Shown: positions 10,601-19,600 of the stretch, piece after piece
Position numbering within the stretch: the first letter of the stretch is position 1
Layout: the number at the start of each line of letters is the position of its first letter
From: Rhizaria sp. SCN 62-66
Lineage: Eukaryota > Rhizaria, unplaced
Length of the DNA stretch: 22,849 nucleotides
Reading direction: 5' to 3'
NCBI GenBank assembly: GCA_001724265.1
Contig: MEDY01000435.1
Location: 1 to 22,849, forward strand
Program-made: the position numbers and the translations under genes
The notes under the pieces: generated by a model
Told to the model about the DNA's origin: nothing
Databases searched by the model: none
Seen by the model: the letters and a program-made list of their open reading frames with translations, nothing else

Positions 10601-13600
10601 CTGGCCGCGCGGGCCCCGCTGCGTCCGCGGCGGCTGCGCTGTGCGATGACAGCGAGAGCGACCCGCCAACGCCGCCGATGCCCTCGGTCACGACGGAGAG
10701 TGCGCTCAAGGCGGCGCAGGCCGCAGCCGCCGGCGGCGCTCACCGCTGGCTCGGGGTTAAAGCACTGTCGCCCTTGCCCAGGCCCGCATCTGCGGTTGCG
10801 CCTGCTGGTCTTGACAAAGCACGCTCGCTGTTGCACGGCGCCTCTGTTTCCGCTAGTCCTGATGCAGCTGCAGAAAGTGCTGCTGTTGACCCGGCCTTGA
10901 CTTCTGCCGCCGCCGATGCATTGACCGGTGAGGGGCATGTCGGCCCCGACGGAGCTACTGCGACCACGCGCCTCACGGGGCGCGCTGCGGCGCTGGCCGC
11001 GAGCCGCGAAGGAATCCTCGTGCAAAGCAACGGACTTGCCCCCACGCTGCTCATGCCTCGGGGCCTTTCGCTCGCGTCGATGCCCGCGCCCCGCGCTGCG
11101 CGAGCGCAGCTGCTGCGCGCAGCGGCCGTGGACGACGCTGCCGCCGCTGCTGCTGCCGCCGCTGCCGTGGAAGCTGAGGCTGCTGCGGCAGTTGCCGCTG
11201 CGCAAGCTGCACGCCCGATTGCTACAACGCCGAACAGTGGCACCGCGTCGCCGTCGCGCGCCGGTGGGAGCAGGCCAGGCAACGTGTCGCTGCTCGCGTC
11301 GACCGCGCTCGACGGCTCCAACGCCAGTGTTGCACGGGCAGCGGCGTGGGCGGCGAGCGAGCAGGCAGCCAATGACGTGCTCCTGGCGCAGCGCCTGCTC
11401 ACGCCCGCGGCGGCTGTGGCGGTGACCAAGGCGGCGGTCGCCTCCGCTGTTTTTGTTGACGCTGCCGACAGCACGAAGAATGCTGTTGAAAATAGCAACG
11501 CCTCTGTACCAGATGCTGGAGCTGCTCCTGTGGTAGCATCTGCCGCAGGGGCGCCTGTCGTGGAGCTCATCACGCCGCTTGCTGCCGCTGCTGACCTGGC
11601 CGGTGCGACGACGGCCGTAGCGCACGAGCGGCGCCGCGGTGTGATCGACCTAGCCGCCCACAGCGTCTCGCTAGCTCTTGCGCGCGCGGGGGCAGAGCGC
11701 GCGCGCGCCCTGGCCGCCGCTGTGTGCGCACAGCTGCGTCCGCCCGCACGCGCTCTCACGCTTACGCTCTCAAACGCGCAGACGACTGCAGCTGATGACT
11801 CTGCAGGCGCATCGTATGCCAACGGTGCAGTGGGTGTCCGGGGCGTATGGCCCACTGTCCCTCTTGCCATCGCTGCCCCTGCAGCTACAACTTCCTTAGA
11901 TTCTAGACCTGCTCCCAGTTCAGTGCTGCTTGCGGCGCCGCAACAGCCCTTGTCGATGTGGCTCGCCCGCGCCCGCCTCCGCGCCGCTGTGTCGCTCGCC
12001 TCCACCTCTGCTCTCCGACCTTTCCTCTCTTCGCGCCCGGCTTCCCACGCCGCTGCATCCGTTCTCTCTTTGGCGGGCTCTCTCGACGCGGGCCGCGACT
12101 GGCGCGCGCTGGCTCCGTCCCACGCGCCGCCCGCAACGCACGCTGGCGGCACCAACTGGCTGCGCGCAGGCGCACCGCGCGCTGTGCGCGTGCCGCTCGC
12201 AGCGGTCGCGGCTGTCGTCGACCGCGCGGCATTCCACGGCGATGATTGCGGCCCCGCGCTTGCAGTCGCCACTGACAACGTCGCCGCTGCAGGCGCTCTG
12301 GCGGCGGTGGCCACTGCGGTGAAGACGCCGTACGGGTGGTGCGCTGTGCCCGCGCCCGCCGCATCGGCGTCTGCAGCGGCGACAGCAGCGGCCAGTGCGG
12401 TCAGTCGCTATCTTGTGGTCGCTGCACAGCGGCTCTGCGACGGCAAGAGCGAACGCGACAGTGGCCGCGATAGCGTTCGTGACTCTGTTCGCGACGCCAG
12501 TGATCGTGACCATGAGCGGGGGCCTCGCGCGTCTGCGCTGTCGCTCTGGGACCCGAGTGTGTTTGCATCAGAGCCCGTCACGGCCGCGGAGACTGATGCG
12601 GGCGGACGCCCTTTGCCACTGTCGTTACTGGGCCTTGTTTCCATGGCCGCGAATAGTAACGCAGCAGGGAGTGTGCCTGTGCTATCACTCGCGGCAGCAG
12701 CCTTGTCCGCGCTGCCAGATAGCCACGAGCTATTGCCACCGCAATCGCACGCGCTCGCTGCCGCTGCCGCAGTCACGGTAAACGCTGCGCTCGCAGCTGC
12801 AGCGTGGATCACTGCGCCCGCGGTTGCGATTGCAGCGGCGGAGGCAGCCGAGACTGCAGCTGCGGAGGCTGCGGCGGCTGCCGCCGCTGCAGATGAGGCT
12901 AATGCGGCTGCGGCTGCTGCTGCCGTAGAAATATCCGTTGGTAAGGGCCGGGGCAAGAAAGGGCATCGCAAGGTTAGGCCCGACTCTGCAGCCGCGGCTG
13001 CACCTGTTTCTTCATCACGTGGGACAAGTCCCAGCCGCAGCCCGAGCGGCAGTCGCAGCCACACCGGTCGTGATCAGTCTGCTGCCGCTGCCACGCCAGG
13101 CACCGCAAGCTCCCGTTCCCGTGGCCGTCCACAAGAGCAGCCCGGACATCCGCAAAAGCAGCAAAAACAGCAAGCAGCGCACGCAGCTGCGTCTCGCACA
13201 ATGACAGCTACATCTGTTGCCTCGACGATCACGCCCTCTGCGAGCGTGAAATCAGTGCCCGTGGAACAGAACAACACGAGTACATCTTCGATGGCTCGTG
13301 TACCCGCAGATGCTGGTGGCATGACTGCAACAACTCGTTTGCTTTCCTCTGCGGCTGCAACTACATCACTCTCGTGTCTGGCTCCAGCTGCTGATGTTGC
13401 CCTGACGACCCCCGTATCCAGTGCAACTTCAGACAGTGCTGCGGCATCAAATGGCGTTGGATGCTACCCAGCGGCGCTGCTGCGCCTATGGCGCGTTGTG
13501 CAGCCCACGTACACGTCATGCCTTGCTGGCGACGCACATGCGCTGCAGCAACACGCCCTCGCGCGTGTGCGCGCCTCGGCCAAAGCTGCCGACAGCCGTC

Positions 13601-16600
13601 GTGGCAGCCAGCGCGCCAGTCACGGGCGCCGTAGCAGTGGCATTGCATCGAGGCGTCGCAGTGATAGCGATGATGATGATGGCGACGAAAACAACGAGGA
13701 TGGTGCCAAGTCCATCGCGGGCGTTGCTGCCCGTCGGGAAGCACTTGCCACGCTCTCTCTGCTGCCGCGAATTATTTCCGCAACCGCTGCTGCAAACGCC
13801 GCTGCCGACGCAGCTGCTTCAGCCGCAGCCAGGGGTGACAAGCCCCGGCGCGCGCGGAAGCGCGAGCGGCGGGAGCGTGCGCGCGCGCGGCGCCACGCGC
13901 GGCTTACGGAGGCCGTGCTGCGCGGCGGCGCGCGTGCGGGCGCGAAGGTCCTCGGACTAGTGGTGCGTCGCCGTGTCGCTCTTACGCTCACCGCGGCTCC
14001 TGGTGGTGGTGAAAACGTGACTGCGCGCGTGATCCGCTGTGACAACAACACTCGTGGAGTGGGTGATGTTGATGATGAAGGCAACAGCGGCAGCGGGAGC
14101 GACGATATAGATGACAATGATAACGACATTGCGCCGCGCCGCAAGTCAACTCAGAAGTCAGCTGGAGCAGTCAACACTGGCATAGTGTTTGCCCCTGTTC
14201 GTGGCGGCCCTCATGCCGCTCGTGTCACAATTGTCGATACCGTGATTCCTCTCCGTGCGCGTCCGCTTGTCCTGGCCACGGGGGCTGACTCTATCGTTGC
14301 CGCTGTAGCGAGCACGCTCGACACGCATGCGCGTGATGTTATCGCAGAGGCCGCGGCCCGGGGGCGCGCGCGCGCTCTGACGGCCACTGCGCTCTCGTCG
14401 ACAGCGCTCCGGCGCGGCGCGTTTGACGACGCAGCCAGTGCGGCGCAGAAGATGTGGGGTGCGGATGCAATGTCCACAGCCGATGCTTCTGCGAATAACG
14501 GTAGTGCGAGCGGCGACGATACAGCGATGTCGCAATTTGCGCTAACAGTTGTTGGTGGAACTAACAGTGACGCACCAGCTTCTGCTGAGACTTCGCCCGA
14601 ATCGGCCGTCAACACTCATTCAGATAGCGCCATGGTGCGCGCAACCTGTCTGCTTCTGACGGCACCGCAGCCTTCTGAGCCACAGGGTGCGCCGCGCAGC
14701 CTGGGCACTCTTTCGCTGGGCTGGACCCCGGCGCCCGCTCCCAGTGTTGCACTTACACGTTCGCTTCCTGGTGCTGGCTTTGTGGGCCGGACGCGTTGTG
14801 CGTCGCCTAATGCGGGCCCGGGTGGTGCGGCCACTGCGTCACCCGGTCATAACGCAACAACATCGGTCGTCAACTCAGATACCATTATTTCCCCGATTGC
14901 TACAACTGACGGTGTCGTGTCGCTCGCCGCAGTGGCAGACGCGCCCTCTGCCGTGCCCTCGTCGCCGTCAGCCGCTCCCGCATCCTCTGCTGCCGCCGAC
15001 GCCGCTGCCCTCGCTGCCGCTGCTGCGGCTTCTGCGAGTGCTGCCGTCTCCGAGGCCACTGGTGGCGGTGTTGCTGCGCCCCCCGCGGAGGCCACCGCGT
15101 CAGAGCCTCTGTGGGAGATTGTAGAGCTCGTCGAGCGCCGCGTATCGCAGCGTGGTCGCGCGGTTGCCAATCCTTCGCTGCTGCTTCGGCGCAGGCTGCT
15201 GCGCAAGGTTGTGCTCCCACGCTTACCTCCGCCCGCAGCCGCGTCTGCTCAGGCGACGGCGGTGCGCGACTCAGCGCCAAGTCCTAACTCAGCAGCGCCA
15301 GCGAACTCGGGTGCAAGCGTCACTGCGAGCTCTGGTGGCAGTGGTGTTGCTGCTGTGCCAGACAGTGCCCCTGGCTGGGTCTGGGAAGAGGTTTGGGTCG
15401 AAGAAGTCTCTGCCTCTGCGAGCGCCGAGGACGCAAATACCAGCAGTGGCAGCAGCAGCGGTGGGGATATCCCGACGCTGTCGCTGCGGGCTCTGGTCGT
15501 GGCTACGCTGAGCCGGACTGCCGATCCCGACGCGGGCCCTGTGGTCGCGCCCGTCGCCAGCGAGAGCGGCAGCGACGGCGCAACCACTAGCAGCAGTAGC
15601 AGCAGCAGCACTGACAACGGCGCGGATGACTCGAGCTCAGACGACGACGTCCGCGCTCGCGCTGCTCCACGGCTGCGCCAATCGCGCGCTGTCGTGCGTG
15701 CGCGTCGCCGGCGTCGGCACGATGCGCGGGTTTACCGCGACCGAGATTACGACGGGGACAGTGCTGATGAGGCAGCTGCGGCGGTCGCTCTCGGCAATGA
15801 CGCGAGCGCAGCCTGGAAAACTGACGAAAGCCATGCTACTGCGCGTGCACTTTTGGCACCTAGTACTGTGCTGTCGGCAAACGCAGACAGTATCGTCGCC
15901 GAGACCGAGGCCGCCATCGCCGACGGACCCGACGCGAGCATCGATGTCGCACCCCCACTGGCTGCTGTGGTCGCCATGGCGGCGCGCGTGCTGTGCGCGC
16001 CTGTGTCGGCCGTGCCTGGCGCTACCCTACCTCCCGCTGCGGTTGCGCCTACTGTTCTGTACTCCGACGCTGACGCCGCGGTCGGGCGTAACTGGGCGTT
16101 GCCTATTGGCACGGCACCAGTTGCTCTGCGTGGTGTCGCATCTGCTGAAGCCGGCGCTCTATGGCGCCAGGTGCTCGCTGCGGGCGACACGGACGCAGCA
16201 GCGCTCTTGCCCTCGACAACCACAAGTACAGATGAGGCGGAAGCACCGCAACTGGGACAATGGCCGTCGGCAGAATGGCTACCGCTTGCTGCAGGTGCTT
16301 CGATTGGCTGGCACGCGCTACTGTGTCCTGTCGCAGATCCTGTGTTGGTGGCATCAGCTGTTGCCGCCGCCGCGGAGGCTGAAGCCGCTGCCGCTGAGGC
16401 GGGTGTGGGCGCCGCAGCCGCTGGAGCTTCTTCTGGGGGCGGGGCCAACGCTATTGCGGGTGCTGAAGGTGATGGGCTTGACCACTCTTTTGGCGCTGCG
16501 TTTGCTCTACAGGCTGCGTTGTCGAAGGCATTGCAAACTAAAACTCGCTCCGCGCTTGACGCTGCAGCCGCGCTCACTGCTGCAATTGCCGCGGTTGCCG

Positions 16601-19600
16601 CCGCACCGAACGCTGCAGTTGCTATGGTTGTTTCTGCGGCGGCGGCACGTGCTGCGGGCAAGAAGCGTCTCCGCAAAAATACCGCCACAGTGCTTGCTGC
16701 CACGTCTGTACCGACTGATGCAGGTGACAGTGTTTGGGGTGCGCCCGCGGGACTTGGATTTGTCTTCGCGCCTGCTAAAGCCGTTGTAGCTGAGTCCGGG
16801 GACAGCAAGGCGCTCACTGCCACACGCAACAGTCCCGTTGTAAGCGCATCAATCGTACGCGCGCTGCACGTTGTTGAGCTCGTCCTTGCGCCGGCTCACG
16901 CAGCGACGCTCAATGCACTTATGAAGGCGCCTCCGCTGCGACGCCTGCCCGACGGCTCTGTCGCGCCCACAACGCCAGAAGAGGAGGCACAACTCGAGTA
17001 CAACTGTCCTGGTGCGCCGAACGGTCAGCCGCTGCGGTTGTCCCTTGCGATGCGCACGCGTGTCCCGCCAGCGCGCGTGCCTGCGCTGCTGCTTGCCGCC
17101 CGTGCCCGCGCCTGTGCCGCGTTGGCGCGCTCGCTGGGCTCCAACGCCGGCGCCGCTGTTGTGATTACGTGCCCCGACATGCTCGGCGCGACGGAGCCGC
17201 TGCGCGCCGCAGTCGACGCGCTTCCCGGCGCTGCAGCGCTGCGGGCGTGGGCGGAGAGCGAAATGGGCCGCACTGATGCGGACAGACGCAGGGCCCGGAC
17301 GCGTGCGCGCGCGCAGCTCAACGCGCGCCTGTTACAGCAGCAACAGCAGCAGCAAGCGGCGTCGAAGGCCCAGGCAAAGGCTGCTGAGACTGCTGCAGTG
17401 CCTGTGACGCCTGGCAAGCGCAGGAGCATTGTTCGTGGCGGAGCTGTAGGGACGCCGGGCCAGGGCCGCAAGGCGCTCGTCCCGGGTCAGGTGCAGATGC
17501 ATCAGGCACTGACATCGGCTGCAGCTGCTGCCTCTGCACGCATTCCAGACGCTGGGGATGATCATAATGAGGAAGATGTTAGTGATGAGGAAGACAGTGA
17601 AGACTCCGACCTCGATAACGCAGAGGCTGCTCTGCGCGCGGTGAACTACAGTAGCCCGCTCTCCTCCTCTCGCGCCGCTCTCGCCGCGCGCGCCAGCCCC
17701 CGTGCCGGCCGCATGCTGCCGTACCCAGACATATCCGCGATCATCGGTGCGCGCCCCGCCGCGGACATGCAGCACCACAGTCTCGACGACGCTGCGGCCG
17801 CCGCCGACCCCGCGGCTCTTCACTCCCCGTTTCTGCACTCGCCCGAAACTTCCCCGGGACTTGATGCCGGAGTGCTGGACGAGCTGCCACAGTCGCGCAC
17901 AGAAGCGGAGGCTGCCGCTGATGAGCTACTTAGAGCAATCACGGCGCCGCCGCCGCCACCGCGCACGCCGCCGCCGCGGTTGCGCGCAGCGTCCCCGCGT
18001 CTGCACTCTCGCGAAGACGCCTCAGCCGCCACTGCGTGGCCCGGGGCGCGGTCGCCGTCGCCGTCGCTGCGCGCGCGCTCACCTTTTATGCCGCTGCGTT
18101 CACGCCTTAATACGCCGAGCATTGGCGACGACAAGCTCTGCCGCCTGCGCGTGGTCGACGAGCGCCCCGTGACGCCGCTGACTCTGCGTCCGCGCGCGCT
18201 GTCCCGCGGTCTCTCCCCGCTCCCGGCGCCGCTGAGCGCTGCGGCCAGCGGCGGCTCGCCCAGTGCGACACCGACGCAAGGCATCCGCTCGATGTCGCCG
18301 CTGACGCCTCCGGTGCACGAGCTGAGCCGCGACTTTGAGCTGGAGCTCGAGCGCGAGCTCGGGTGCGGGCCCGGCGCCGGGCTACTAGGGCAAGGGCTCG
18401 AAGATGTGACGGAAGACCCGCGGCGCGAAGGGCGGGGCCGGCGCGGTAGCGATAGCAGCAGCAGCAACAGCAGCAGCAACGCTGCCGGTGACGACAGTGA
18501 CTCGCTCGGGATTGTCGTGCGCGTGATCGGCCAGTCGCGGGCCGACGCGCACGCCGCCGCGCTGTCATCAAGCGACAGCGACGACGGCGACGGCAGCCGC
18601 TGGGACCCCGACGAGGACGACCACATGCGCCGCGAGCGACGTCGCAATCGTCGCGCAGCCGCGGCAGCCGCAGCCGCTGAGGCGGAGGCTGCAGCGCGGG
18701 CTGCGCTCGACGCCGAAGCCGCAGCTGCTGCTGCTGCTGCTGCGGGTGCGGGCGTGTTGAGCACTGTGCGCATGCCGTCCCGCGCTGGTGCCTATGACGG
18801 CGCGCGCTCGCACTCTGAATCGCGGTCGCGCTCGGAATCGCGCACACAAGGCGAGGCCACAGACACCTCAGCGCACGCCGGAGGCTCTTTGTTCGGGCAC
18901 GCGCGACACCCCGCGCTGCCGCCGCCGCTCGTGTTCGCTGGCTCTACAGCCCAGCGCAGCCGTGCATCAGTGCGAAGGCTTGTGTCTGAAGAGTTCCTCA
19001 CGCAACTCATGCGTGTGCGCGCGCCACGCCTTCTGCAGCTTGAAGGCTTGGCTGCGGAGTTGGCTGCTGCCGCAGCAGCATCGGGCACAGACGCGCCTGG
19101 TGTTGGTATGAGCGGCCGAGCTGATGCAACAAGTGCAACTGGAGCTGGAACCGGGAGCGCGGGCGCAGGGCTTGGTCTTGGAGCTGGGTTTGCAAAGAAG
19201 ATGTACTACGGTGTCCAGTCGAGACTCAGTGTTTCTGCCACTGGCATCAAAAATGCGGGCACCGTCAGTGTTGGTCCAGGTAACAATGCGAGTGGCAGCT
19301 TTTTGTCACAAAGTCTGCAGGATTATCTGCGGAAGGATATTCCGACGCAAGCTGGCGCTCACACTCTGGTGTCCTCATGTGCGCGCGGGCACGGTCGTAA
19401 CAAGGAGGCCACCGCTGATGCTTCCGGCGATAGCAACACCCAAAGTGCTGCTGATACTGCAGCCGCAGGCCGTCGCGCAACTGCGCCACCGACGTCCTCC
19501 ACAGCCACAGCCGAATGCATTGCTGCTGCGGCGAGCACACAGTTGATCACGATGCTCGACCGGCTTGAGGCCGCGCGTGCCGCGTCCTCGGCCGCCGTAT

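Noticed and set aside
10740-12314. Long Ala-rich open frame on the minus strand (524 codons) inside the giant gene
   Set aside because: Runs of GCN codons read on the opposite strand in a shifted register again give GCN, so Ala-rich antisense frames are expected. The minus frames are broken repeatedly, while the plus frame is open for 16.7 kb.
15747-16829. Minus-strand frame of 360 codons
   Set aside because: Antisense shadow of Ala codons, as for the other minus frames in this gene.
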